The notes beneath the pieces were generated by a model that saw only the letters and a list, made by a program, of their open reading frames with translations, had not been told where the DNA came from and ran no database searches. From contig NZ_JBNJLK010000004.1 of the NCBI RefSeq assembly GCF_051195255.1, positions 1-64,000 on the forward strand: DNA of 64,000 bases. Reading direction: 5' to 3'. The stretch is from Falsirhodobacter sp051195255 (GTDB taxonomy: Bacteria; Pseudomonadota; Alphaproteobacteria; Rhodobacterales; Rhodobacteraceae). Of this stretch, positions 7,850 through 13,507 are shown one piece after another (within the stretch, counting starts at the first letter, position 1; each line of letters begins with the position of its first letter). A program made the translations under genes and the position numbers.

Positions 7850-8179
7850 TAGCCAGTTCACGAACCGCCGGGTGTTACCTATGCGTTCACCATGTCGGAT
7901 CGTATCTCGTGTTCCGAACTCACCTGCGCCTGCGGGCATGGCGGCTACGTTGCCACTTCCCGCTGGCAAGACGAAATGCTGCGGCGCGCACGCTGCACCG
8001 TCTGCGGCAGGCGAGGGGCCAAGGATCTCGACTTCCATCTCCCACTCGGGAAGCAACTGGCCGTCTTCGCTGATGTCGTCGTTCCAGTGACCGGATTGCT
8101 GAAGGACGCGGGCTGCCACTCCAAAGCCGGGAGCATTCGCTAGCTCTTTCAGGTCGGGGTATGGGCCTTTCTGTGCCAT
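7769..8179 (-). CDS. Prophage left-operon hypothetical protein, C-terminal half doubtful
   Basis: 136 codons. The ATG (8177-8179) shares a base with the upstream stop (TGATG), so it is probably translated as the last gene of the leftward operon. The first 53 residues (KGPYPDLKELANAPGFGVAA, then LLPEWEMEVEIL) look coding. The rest overlaps the convergent zinc-ribbon frame and the 3' end of the sulfotransferase gene and is probably read-out past a deletion junction. No family recognised. Confidence 0.4.
   Translation of the reverse strand: MAQKGPYPDLKELANAPGFGVAARVLQQSGHWNDDISEDGQLLPEWEMEVEILGPSPAADGAACAPQHFVLPAGSGNVAAMPAGAGEFGTRDTIRHGERIGNTRRFVNWLSGSSGRCLFGAAFVPQHIKVAVVHSL
7892..8143 (+). CDS. 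Small putative zinc-ribbon protein
   Basis: 83 codons. The first 48 residues look genuine: Cys pairs in SCSELTCACGHGG and RARCTVCGRRG could bind one zinc. From about base 8035 the product looks like an antisense reading of the minus-strand gene that covers 7769-8179. The real gene may therefore be truncated or fused by a deletion. Function unknown. Confidence 0.35.
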   Translation: MSDRISCSELTCACGHGGYVATSRWQDEMLRRARCTVCGRRGAKDLDFHLPLGKQLAVFADVVVPVTGLLKDAGCHSKAGSIR

Positions 8180-8544
8180 CAGTTGTCCCTCCGCAGGTCG
8201 TTCTGGTGATCCGCCCAGTCCGCCTCGGCGTCTTGAGCGTCCAGCGCGGCTTGCTCGCCAATCTTGGCCTCCACCGCCTCGCAGCAGCGGTCGAACTCGG
8301 CATCCCCGACGATCAGCGCGAAGGTGTGGGGCGGGCAGGTCCAGCCACCCATCTGCACGTTGACCAGGTTGCCGGTCGCGGTGTCGAAGGTGGCCTCGAA
8401 CTCGCTGTCACCGGCGCCGGGGAAATCCGGCTCAATGGTGACGGTGACGGTCGTGGGGGAGAAGCGGCTGCGGGCGGGGCGCACATCCTCGGGCGAGGCG
8501 AGGCGCCATGCATCGTAGAAGGCCGGGAGGTTGTGCAGGCCCAT
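8179..8544 (-). CDS. Prophage left-operon hypothetical protein
   Basis: 121 residues from ATG 8544 (GLHNLPAFYDAWRLASPED); an upstream in-frame ATG at 8577 lies inside the preceding gene. The start is two bases after the stop of that gene, and the end overlaps the next start by one base (TGATG). The middle carries a strand-rich VTVTIEPDFPGAGDSEFEATF segment and two cysteines. No known family. The position just left of the operators is that of a lambda PL-type early gene. Confidence 0.55.
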   Translation of the reverse strand: MGLHNLPAFYDAWRLASPEDVRPARSRFSPTTVTVTIEPDFPGAGDSEFEATFDTATGNLVNVQMGGWTCPPHTFALIVGDAEFDRCCEAVEAKIGEQAALDAQDAEADWADHQNDLRRDN

Positions 8545-8546
8545 GA

Positions 8547-8708
8547 TCAGCACCGCACTTCTTCGAGGGGCGACCACTGGCTGCGGTCGAGGTCGATCAC
8601 GTCGGACGCGGGGTGCACAGGATACACCGGGTAGAAGGCGGGCGCTGCGGGCGCGTTGCGGAAGGTTGCAACGGCGAGGGCAGCGGTGAAGTTCGGCTGA
8701 TGTTGCAT
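8547..8708 (-). CDS. First gene of prophage leftward operon, 53-residue protein
   Basis: A 53-codon frame (QHQPNFTAALAVATFRNAP, ending SQWSPLEEVRC) with a good ribosome site (GGAGATGGAGATG about ten bases before the ATG). It lies about 44 bases downstream of the expected start of transcription from the promoter at 8759-8786, and two bases before the next gene. The product is Ala/Pro-rich and not recognised. Confidence 0.5.
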   Translation of the reverse strand: MQHQPNFTAALAVATFRNAPAAPAFYPVYPVHPASDVIDLDRSQWSPLEEVRC

Positions 8709-8758
8709 CGGTTCATCTCCATCTCCACCGGCTCATTTGTCGCGGTGGGTATGAAATG

Positions 8759-8786
8759 AATATACACGCCAGAGCGTGCATTGCAA
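8759..8786 (-). promoter_or_regulatory. Leftward early promoter (PL-like) overlapped by operator
   Basis: Read on the minus strand: -35 TTGCAA (8786-8781), 16-base spacer, -10 TATATT (8764-8759). The spacer is almost entirely the operator-like inverted repeat CACGC-CAGA-GCGTG, so repressor bound there would block polymerase. The first leftward gene starts at 8708. Confidence 0.6.
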
Positions 8787-8817
8787 CATCTAAAACACGC
8801 TAAAGCGTGTACACGCT
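8764..8817. promoter_or_regulatory. Left operator cluster (OL-like)
   Basis: Two 16-base sites. At 8795-8810 there is a perfect inverted repeat ACACGCT-AA-AGCGTGT; at 8764-8779 a copy matches it in 13 of 16 positions. A further half-site continues at 8811-8817 so that 8805-8816 is itself a palindrome. The same site occurs between the repressor and Cro-like genes 3.7 kb away, so these are probably binding sites of the prophage repressor. Confidence 0.7.
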
Positions 8818-8884
8818 CCGTGTGATCCCTTTTATTCGCATGGCCGAGGCGGGCGCGCCAGCATCGCGCAGGAACATCACGCAA

Positions 8885-8924
8885 ACCGGTTGGTTGGTTT
8901 TCATACCGGTTGGTTGGTTTTCAT
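8885..8924. repeat. Perfect tandem 20-bp direct repeat upstream of two small genes
   Basis: Two exact adjacent copies of a 20-base unit with the core GGTTGGTTGG end 15 bases before the ATG of the next gene; an AAAGGAGG ribosome site follows immediately. Could be a regulator-binding array or a replication-slippage product. Confidence 0.9.
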
Positions 8925-8939
8925 AAAGGAGGAACCACT

Positions 8940-9164
8940 ATGGCACATGCAGACCACAAGAAGTTCGGCGGACACGTTCAGGGCAAGGGTGACGGCACCG
9001 GCGCCATGTCCGAGGTCGAGCCGGAGGATATCGAGCAGAACCAGATCCTCTCAAATCGCGACAAGTCGCAGGACACCCGCGATCGCGGCCAGGACGGTCG
9101 GAACAACCAGACGGAGCAGATCGAGGATCACGTCGGCAACCGCATCCCTGAGGATGACAAGTGA
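8940..9164 (+). CDS. Small hydrophilic acidic protein
   Basis: 74 residues from the ATG at 8940, chosen because of the near-perfect AAAGGAGG seven bases upstream. The product is rich in Asp, Glu, Asn, Gln and Gly, lacks hydrophobic segments and is probably disordered (FGGHVQGKGDGTG, EQNQILSNRDKSQDTRDRG). Its stop overlaps the next ATG (TGATG). No family is recognised. It points against its neighbours inside the immunity region and may be a lysogen-expressed accessory gene. Confidence 0.6.
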   Translation: MAHADHKKFGGHVQGKGDGTGAMSEVEPEDIEQNQILSNRDKSQDTRDRGQDGRNNQTEQIEDHVGNRIPEDDK

Positions 9165-9313
9165 TGGCGAAGTATCCCGAGCAGCGCGATGACGAGGACC
9201 GGCGTCCAGATCCGGTTGGGAACGTCATCACTCCGATCACGCCGGAGATCATCCCTCAGGAGCCAGACGAGGTGATGCCGGAGAAAGAGCCCGATCCGCC
9301 TAAGGGGGCCTGA
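9164..9313 (+). CDS. Small acidic proline-rich protein, coupled to preceding gene
   Basis: 49 residues, translationally coupled to the gene before it (TGATG at 9162-9166). About half the residues are Pro, Asp or Glu (ITPEIIPQEPDEVMPEKEPD); predicted disordered. A GC hairpin follows at 9334-9361. Function unknown. Confidence 0.5.
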   Translation: MAKYPEQRDDEDRRPDPVGNVITPITPEIIPQEPDEVMPEKEPDPPKGA

Positions 9314-9333
9314 TCGTTCCTGACCCACAAGAG

Positions 9334-9361
9334 GCCACGGTTGTCAGAGCGACGCCGTGGC
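9334..9361 (+). terminator. Hairpin after small acidic genes
   Basis: GCCACGG (9334-9340) pairs with CCGTGGC (9355-9361), followed by a short pyrimidine stretch CTTCTTC rather than a clean T run. Possible weak terminator of the two-gene unit. Confidence 0.4.
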
Positions 9362-9418
9362 TTCTTCATGCCCGAGTTGAGACTTGTGTGGCTCCGGCGC
9401 TGGCGGCATACCCCAACC

Positions 9419-9622
9419 ATGAAGATCACGCACGACGCTAAAACCCGCACCTTCACGATCACCGGCCGCACATGGTCTGGCACATATCCTGTTGAGGAGC
9501 TGCCGGGGTGGCTGGTGTTCTAGCGGACGCTTCAGGCGGAGCACCTGAAGGCAAACGGTGCCTACTACGCGACGGTGTTTGGCCTTGAGACTCTGGCGAA
9601 GGAGCTGGGCGTCCAAGCATGA
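9419..9622 (+). pseudogene. Small gene interrupted by an in-frame TAG
   Basis: The frame starting at ATG 9419 (KITHDAKTRTFTITGRTW, then YPVEELPGWLVF) meets TAG at 9521-9523 and continues in the same frame with protein-like sequence (RTLQAEHLKANGAYYATVFG, then ETLAKELGVQA) to TGA 9620-9622. A single C-to-T change (CAG to TAG) would explain it; the restored product would have 67 residues. Family unknown. Confidence 0.5.
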
Positions 9623-9716
9623 AAAAGCCCGCTGGTGAGAGCTATCAACTACAGGGGCACAAACCACATCGATGACGGCTCCTCTTGTCAACAGACCAGT
9701 CGCGGCGAATCAAATA

Positions 9717-9750
9717 AGTAAGGCGCCACCACTAAAGATGACGCCTTACT
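9717..9750. terminator. Bidirectional-type hairpin downstream of HEPN gene
   Basis: Perfect 9-bp stem AGTAAGGCG / CGCCTTACT with a 16-base loop. On the plus strand an AT-rich tail with TTTTT follows some bases later. It lies 84 bases past the stop of the minus-strand HEPN gene and may end that transcript. Confidence 0.55.
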
Positions 9751-9833
9751 CTACATATTGATTTTTCTTGGTGGCTAACCACAATATGTTGTATTTACTC
9801 AGGGTTGCTCATAAGGAATCCTCTTACTGGACC

Positions 9834-11111
9834 TTATAGGTCATCACAGAGCATAGTCTCTCCAGCAATGATTTCAATCAGATTAAGCCATGGTTTGATC
9901 AACATCGAGTTTGTTTGGGTAGGACGGATGACGCCCCTCGTCTGAGTATCTCGTCCGTGCGAGAGCGCATTCCTGATTGCGCGCAGTCTATCCATCGTAT
10001 TTCGGACGCCGTTAGTGGAAAAAGTCTCCAACGTGTCCTTCTCGCTGATCAGGGCTTTCACCTCATATCCGCCCTCAAAGCTCGTCGGATTCACAAACTT
10101 CGATTTATTCCTGCATATCTCCCGCCATATATCTACTAGATTGACGGTGGAAGTTACAAGGTGTTGAGCCTTTTGGATTTCATCGCTGGCTTTAGCGGTG
10201 GTGATTATTTGCACTACAGAAGATAATGTTTCCTCCGGCCTTGCTCTAGAATGGGGGGAGTTTAATATTTTCCTCACTTTGGCCCTGGCATCTATATCTA
10301 TGTATCCAAATGCCACATATTCTATGATGCGATAGCAAAGTAGGTATCTCATAATCTCATTCTTGGTTTTGGTCATTTCGAGCCAAAACTCTAAGACGTT
10401 TAGATCTATGCGTCGCCCGTCTATCCTATCCGGAAACGCCCCATGAAGATACCTATCGCGCGGCTTATGATCATCGCTAGGTGTATCTTCGTGGATAAGA
10501 ATGAATGGTGTTCTTGTATCATAATAGAGCATGTGAGCGTTCAGATGCTTTATCATATCGTCAATCTCATTGATTCCCAAGTCAGCGCAATCAACGAAAA
10601 ACGACAGAGGCTTATCCACTCCATGTCCGCCACCAAAGTTATTGGCGTAGGCCACCAAAGAGGTGATGTTGCGGTAATTCGTATGGTTTGCCATGGCAAC
10701 CGGACTGGTGCTACGGGCAATGGTTATCAAGCATGGTGTTGCTTCACCGAAGCAACACCAGTGAGCCTTACCGTCGAAGTTGAAGGTAAAGCCTCTGGAG
10801 CTAACCTCTTCAAGTACAGGGCTCAGCTTGAAAGCTGTCCAAATAACTTCCAGCGTATTATTAGCCCTATGAAAGACAGCGCTATATTTCGTTGGAAGAA
10901 GCACACTATTTAGGGATTCGAAAAGTTCTGCTGCTTCGGCGCCATCCTGCGGGACCGAAATTTGCAAGGTTTTGTCATTCCATGGAAGTGTGATAGCTGC
11001 TTCTTGGACACTAGATTGTCCTTCGATGTAATGCTCTTTGGATGTAAGCGTACATTCTGGATGGTTAGCAAGAAAATCTTCGAGCTTGGCTCTTACTACT
11101 TCTATTTCCAT
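9834..11111 (-). CDS. Putative HEPN-domain protein, candidate phage-exclusion factor
   Basis: 425 residues from ATG 11111 (GGGCAGG just upstream); a GTG at 11135 is also in frame. The N-terminal 230 residues are strand-rich and unrecognised (e.g. TLPWNDKTLQISVP, FTFNFDGKAHWCCFGE). The C-terminal part is helical, with LLCYRIIEYVAFGYI and, 40 residues from the end, RAIRNALSHGRD. This contains the R-x4-H signature of HEPN ribonucleases. HEPN proteins, such as ApeA and Abi types, act in anti-phage defence by cleaving RNA. The gene is clearly AT-richer than its neighbours, which signals recent transfer. It is co-oriented with the repressor inside the prophage immunity region, with no obvious promoter of its own in the 79-base gap upstream. 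A defence role is inferred. Confidence 0.6.
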   Translation of the reverse strand: MEIEVVRAKLEDFLANHPECTLTSKEHYIEGQSSVQEAAITLPWNDKTLQISVPQDGAEAAELFESLNSVLLPTKYSAVFHRANNTLEVIWTAFKLSPVLEEVSSRGFTFNFDGKAHWCCFGEATPCLITIARSTSPVAMANHTNYRNITSLVAYANNFGGGHGVDKPLSFFVDCADLGINEIDDMIKHLNAHMLYYDTRTPFILIHEDTPSDDHKPRDRYLHGAFPDRIDGRRIDLNVLEFWLEMTKTKNEIMRYLLCYRIIEYVAFGYIDIDARAKVRKILNSPHSRARPEETLSSVVQIITTAKASDEIQKAQHLVTSTVNLVDIWREICRNKSKFVNPTSFEGGYEVKALISEKDTLETFSTNGVRNTMDRLRAIRNALSHGRDTQTRGVIRPTQTNSMLIKPWLNLIEIIAGETMLCDDL

Positions 11112-11190
11112 TAAGCCTGCCCTTTCGTAATCCACGTTGGATGCTACCTACTCGCGCATGGGCTGACTAGCGTCTGTTGATCCATCGCGG

Positions 11191-11418
11191 CTACTGCTCG
11201 TCAGCCACCCTCAGCAGCAGGTCGGCCACAGCACGCGATAGCCTCGGGATCGCCCCATCTGTGCCTCCCGCAGCCTCTGCGAAGCCTCGCGCCAGATCCT
11301 CCTTCGCCTCGGCCGTTGGAGCGATCGCATCCGCCATTCCCACGATGATCGTAAGCGCAGCTTCCAGCGTCTCGTCCAGCTCGCGCTCAAGCTGCTCGAT
11401 GCGCTCAGCGTCTGTCAT
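11191..11418 (-). CDS. Small coiled-coil protein, tandem paralogue 2
   Basis: 75 residues. It begins TDAERIEQLERELDETLEAA, an obvious heptad coiled coil, followed by a helical Ala-rich region. The first ten residues are identical to those of the gene directly upstream, so the two arose by duplication. The ATG overlaps the previous stop (ATGA). The stop is 79 bases before the HEPN gene start. Function unknown. Confidence 0.6.
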   Translation of the reverse strand: MTDAERIEQLERELDETLEAALTIIVGMADAIAPTAEAKEDLARGFAEAAGGTDGAIPRLSRAVADLLLRVADEQ

Positions 11419-11642
11419 TTCTGCTCCATCATCTCAGCAGCTATCCGGAGTATATCCGCCCGCCGCAACTGCGACTGCTCCGTGGCCGCGCCGCTCATCT
11501 TACGCAGCTTTTCGGCCATCTCTGCGCAGTCTTCGGCAGTCTGGCACATAGCCCGCAAGATCGCCGAAATGGTGTCGGCGCCTGCATAAACTGCCGCCCG
11601 CACTTCACCCTCTAGCTGCTCGATACGTTCAGCGTCAGTCAT
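11415..11642 (-). CDS. Small coiled-coil protein, tandem paralogue 1
   Basis: 75 residues, the same length and N-terminus (TDAERIEQLE) as its downstream neighbour but a diverged body (ISAILRAMCQTAEDCAEMAE, KLRKMSGAATEQSQ). ATGA overlaps at both ends tie it to the membrane-protein gene before and to its paralogue after. The pair could form hetero-oligomers beneath the membrane protein. That is inference. Confidence 0.6.
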   Translation of the reverse strand: MTDAERIEQLEGEVRAAVYAGADTISAILRAMCQTAEDCAEMAEKLRKMSGAATEQSQLRRADILRIAAEMMEQK

Positions 11643-11965
11643 CGCTCTGCCCTCAGGTAGGCCGTGCGGGGGGTAGCATTTTCTTCAGGGACAGGTTGTT
11701 TTTGGCGACGGAGGAAGTCTCTGAGCGCATCAGCGGTATCGCGCGTCGAGATTGCAGTATCCAGCATTGCGAAGCCCATTTGGGCAGAGGCGATGATAGC
11801 GAAACCGTTGACAGCCAGCAACACAGCGATCGGGTAGAGGGTAAATCCGCCCCCGATCGTCAGCTTCCAAGCCGCGACCCCCGCAGCTGCTACAATGGCC
11901 AAAATGCCCAAGCCCACCGTTACCCATAGAACTGTTCGCGCGGCGCCGTATCGGGGTGTGGCCAT
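11639..11965 (-). CDS. Small two-helix membrane protein of the immunity region
   Basis: 108 residues with an AGAGGA ribosome site before the ATG. Two hydrophobic helices are visible (TVLWVTVGLGILAIVAAAGV and LYPIAVLLAVNGFAIIASA), followed by a basic cytoplasmic-type tail with RDTADALRDFLRRQKQ. First gene of a three-gene unit joined by ATGA overlaps, downstream of the repressor. Position and membrane nature recall RexB-like superinfection-exclusion proteins, but there is no sequence evidence of homology. Confidence 0.6.
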   Translation of the reverse strand: MATPRYGAARTVLWVTVGLGILAIVAAAGVAAWKLTIGGGFTLYPIAVLLAVNGFAIIASAQMGFAMLDTAISTRDTADALRDFLRRQKQPVPEENATPRTAYLRAER

Positions 11966-12110
11966 TCTGTGCGTTCCTCTCAGTTATCAAGAACTTTCAA
12001 AAGCTGCTCCGCAGGCACCCTCGCAGGTTGACCGACGCGCGCCGTTCCGCTTACAGTTGGAACATAAGGAGAACGGTTCGTGCGGTTGACGGAGGCTGAG
12101 ATTGTGATGT

Positions 12111-12473
12111 TCATGATTTGGCAGGCTCTGCCGGATCATCTTCGGGCTGAGGCGCTTGCTGGGCTGCACGAGCTTGCAGGGCGCGGAACAGGGCGAGCGC
12201 TTCGTCACGAATATCAGGGGGCAGGGACGCCGAGAGACGCAACATCTCCAGATCTGCCGCGGTAGCTTCCACACCGGTGAGGACGAACAAAGAAGATTGC
12301 TCGCCCAGAACCTCAAGTAGGCGCGCAAGCTTATCCGCTCCTGGCTCCTTTCCGTCCCGCAGGAACTGTTGGATGTAGTTGGGGCCGAAGCCAGCGGCCA
12401 AGCTTATAGCTCGTGCGCTCCTGCCATCCTTTTGGATGGCAACCTGTAGGCGTGTGATCCACTCTTTGCTCAT
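12111..12473 (-). CDS. Prophage repressor (CI-like, helix-turn-helix)
   Basis: 120 residues. Residues about 15-52 (RSARAISLAAGFGPNYIQQF, then GKEPGADKLARLLEVLG) form an XRE-type helix-turn-helix. The C-terminal half is short and helical and lacks the S24 self-cleavage domain of lambda CI, so SOS induction would need another route. It is divergent from a Cro-like gene, and the 86-base gap between them contains two operator sites. A likely maintenance promoter reads towards it with -10 TATAAC inside that gap. This arrangement supports the lysogeny-repressor role. Confidence 0.7.
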   Translation of the reverse strand: MSKEWITRLQVAIQKDGRSARAISLAAGFGPNYIQQFLRDGKEPGADKLARLLEVLGEQSSLFVLTGVEATAADLEMLRLSASLPPDIRDEALALFRALQARAAQQAPQPEDDPAEPAKS

Positions 12474-12508
12474 GCTAATTTTCTAGCACTAGGGCACACG
12501 CCACGCAC

Positions 12509-12548
12509 GAACGTTATAGCGTGTATTGACTTACACGCTAAAGCGTGC
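12509..12548. promoter_or_regulatory. Right operator pair (OR-like) with divergent promoters
   Basis: At 12533-12548 the site CACGCT-AA-AGCGTG repeats the left-operator palindrome in 15 of 16 positions; a second site at 12509-12524 matches in 12 of 16. A plus-strand -35 TTGACT (12526-12531) has the first site as its spacer, with a weak -10 near 12548-12554. On the minus strand TATAAC overlaps the second site. This is a lambda-like OR organisation. Confidence 0.7.
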
Positions 12549-12559
12549 ACATTGGGTGC

Positions 12560-12772
12560 ATGCGCCAGAAACTCATCACCGAAGTCGAAGCCTTCAAGAA
12601 GCGGACCGGTCTCTCGGATCATCGCGTGGGGTTTCTCCTTGCTAAGAATGGCCGGCTCCTTGACCGGCTCCGGGCCGAGCGCCCAATCGAGATCGACACG
12701 GTAGAGCGCATCCGCGCGAACCTCCGCGCCGAGACCGCCAAACGCTTCCCCAAAGAACAAGGGGCCGCGTGA
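12560..12772 (+). CDS. Cro-like prophage regulator
   Basis: 70 residues from ATG 12560. The N-terminal part (LITEVEAFKKRTGLSDHRVG, then FLLAKNGRLLDRL) is compatible with a small helix-turn-helix. It is divergent from the repressor and starts 12 bases after the operator-containing spacer of its promoter, with no ribosome site, so the mRNA may be leaderless. By position it is the first gene of the right early operon. Function is inferred from position and size. Confidence 0.5.
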   Translation: MRQKLITEVEAFKKRTGLSDHRVGFLLAKNGRLLDRLRAERPIEIDTVERIRANLRAETAKRFPKEQGAA

Positions 12773-12849
12773 TGCACACGGCCCCCGTCCTTCCCTCTGC
12801 TGCTTCTGTTGCGCCTTCACACCCGCAACATAGGAACGGAGCCTCAGGT

Positions 12850-13106
12850 ATGTCCTCCCGAAAGTTTTCCGAGCGCCACGCGGTGCTCAGCTACCGCCAG
12901 ACCTTCGCGAAGGTATGGCAACGCTTCATCGTCCAGAACTTTGACAGCCGGCCCATGCCGCGCACGTCTTTCAGGTCGACCCGACCACCGCCGAGAACTG
13001 GTTTGAGGGCAAGAATGCCCCACAGGGCTGGGTCGTGGGGAAGGCCATCGCCAACCCACAGACACGAGACGCAGCCCTTCACCTTCTGACGGGAGCGCCC
13101 GCATGA
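12850..13106 (+). pseudogene. Frameshifted small phage protein
   Basis: The frame from ATG 12850 (SSRKFSERHAVLSYRQTFAK, then VWQRFIVQNFDS) loses sense near 12945. The frame one base back then encodes AHAAHVFQVDPTTAENWFEG, then KNAPQGWVVGKAI and ALHLLTGAPA, to TGA 13104-13106, whose bases overlap the next ATG. The two parts fit as one roughly 85-residue protein with a DNA-binding look, broken by one base. The correct overlap at the 3' end shows the second part was truly coding. Confidence 0.5.
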
Positions 13107-13240
13107 AGCCAATCCTCTATACCCTTGCGCGCGCCGAATACTGGTGCGCCGTTCACCTCGGCGCTGCCGGGGAATGGTGGGCTGCTCGCGCAGCTCGTCG
13201 TTGCGGAAAGTTTTCCCCAGACAATTCCGAGGGCTTGTGA
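13103..13240 (+). CDS. Small phage hypothetical protein
   Basis: 45 residues (KPILYTLARAEYWCAVHLGA, then EWWAARAARRCGK). The ATG overlaps the preceding stop (ATGA) and its TGA overlaps the next gene's GTG. Trp- and Arg-rich, no family known. Overlap with both neighbours is the main support. Confidence 0.45.
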   Translation: MKPILYTLARAEYWCAVHLGAAGEWWAARAARRCGKFSPDNSEGL

Positions 13241-13485
13241 ATGAGCCTGGGAGCCACGTCTGTCATTTCTGCGGCAGCGACCGCGCTTCGTTCGGCTATC
13301 GCCGCCCCGGTCGCTGGGCTGATCAGGTCCGCAAGGGCTACCTCTTCGTCTGCGCCGATCACCGCCCCGACGCCGAAGCCCGCATGCAAGCCGCTGTCGG
13401 AGTTGCTGGCGGAGCGCGCCGCCCTTCACCCGAACGACTCCCGCCGGGGCAAGCTCAACAGCGCGATCTATTCGGCTCGCCATGA
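13237..13485 (+). CDS. Phage zinc-finger-like protein
   Basis: 82 residues from GTG 13237, which overlaps the stop before it. It carries a likely metal site, HVCHFCGSDRASFGYRRPG plus the later FVCADHRPDAEAR: C-x2-C and C-x2-H. Such small proteins are common in alphaproteobacterial phage early operons; their role is unknown. Its C-terminal third is overlapped in another frame by a second protein-like reading. Confidence 0.5.
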   Translation: MNEPGSHVCHFCGSDRASFGYRRPGRWADQVRKGYLFVCADHRPDAEARMQAAVGVAGGARRPSPERLPPGQAQQRDLFGSP

Positions 13486-13507
13486 CATCCTGCGGAGGGG
13501 CCGATGA
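13241..13507 (+). CDS. Overlapping small phage ORF (real part probably 13388-13507)
   Basis: From about 13388 this frame encodes CKPLSELLAERAALHPNDSR, then KLNSAIYSARHDILRRGR, to a TGA at 13505-13507 that overlaps the RusA start (ATGA). This part looks coding and is helical and basic. The N-terminal part overlaps the zinc-finger gene and looks like a shadow. No standard start codon sits at the coding boundary, so it may be a separate overlapping gene or the product of a frameshift. Confidence 0.35.
   Translation: MSLGATSVISAAATALRSAIAAPVAGLIRSARATSSSAPITAPTPKPACKPLSELLAERAALHPNDSRRGKLNSAIYSARHDILRRGR

Noticed and set aside
8885..8924. Possible CRISPR-like repeat
   Set aside because: Only two units and directly adjacent with no spacer; no cas genes. 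It is a tandem direct repeat.
9834..11965. Calling the small genes plus HEPN gene a HEPN/MNT toxin-antitoxin pair
   Set aside because: None of the adjacent small proteins shows a nucleotidyltransferase GSxxxG...DxD motif; two are coiled coils and one is a membrane protein, so the classic MNT antitoxin is absent.
12080..12265. Plus-strand frame with AAGGAG and GTG start next to the repressor
   Set aside because: The first residues look plausible, but from 12111 it is antisense to the repressor gene and its C-terminus looks random. Not enough to call a gene.
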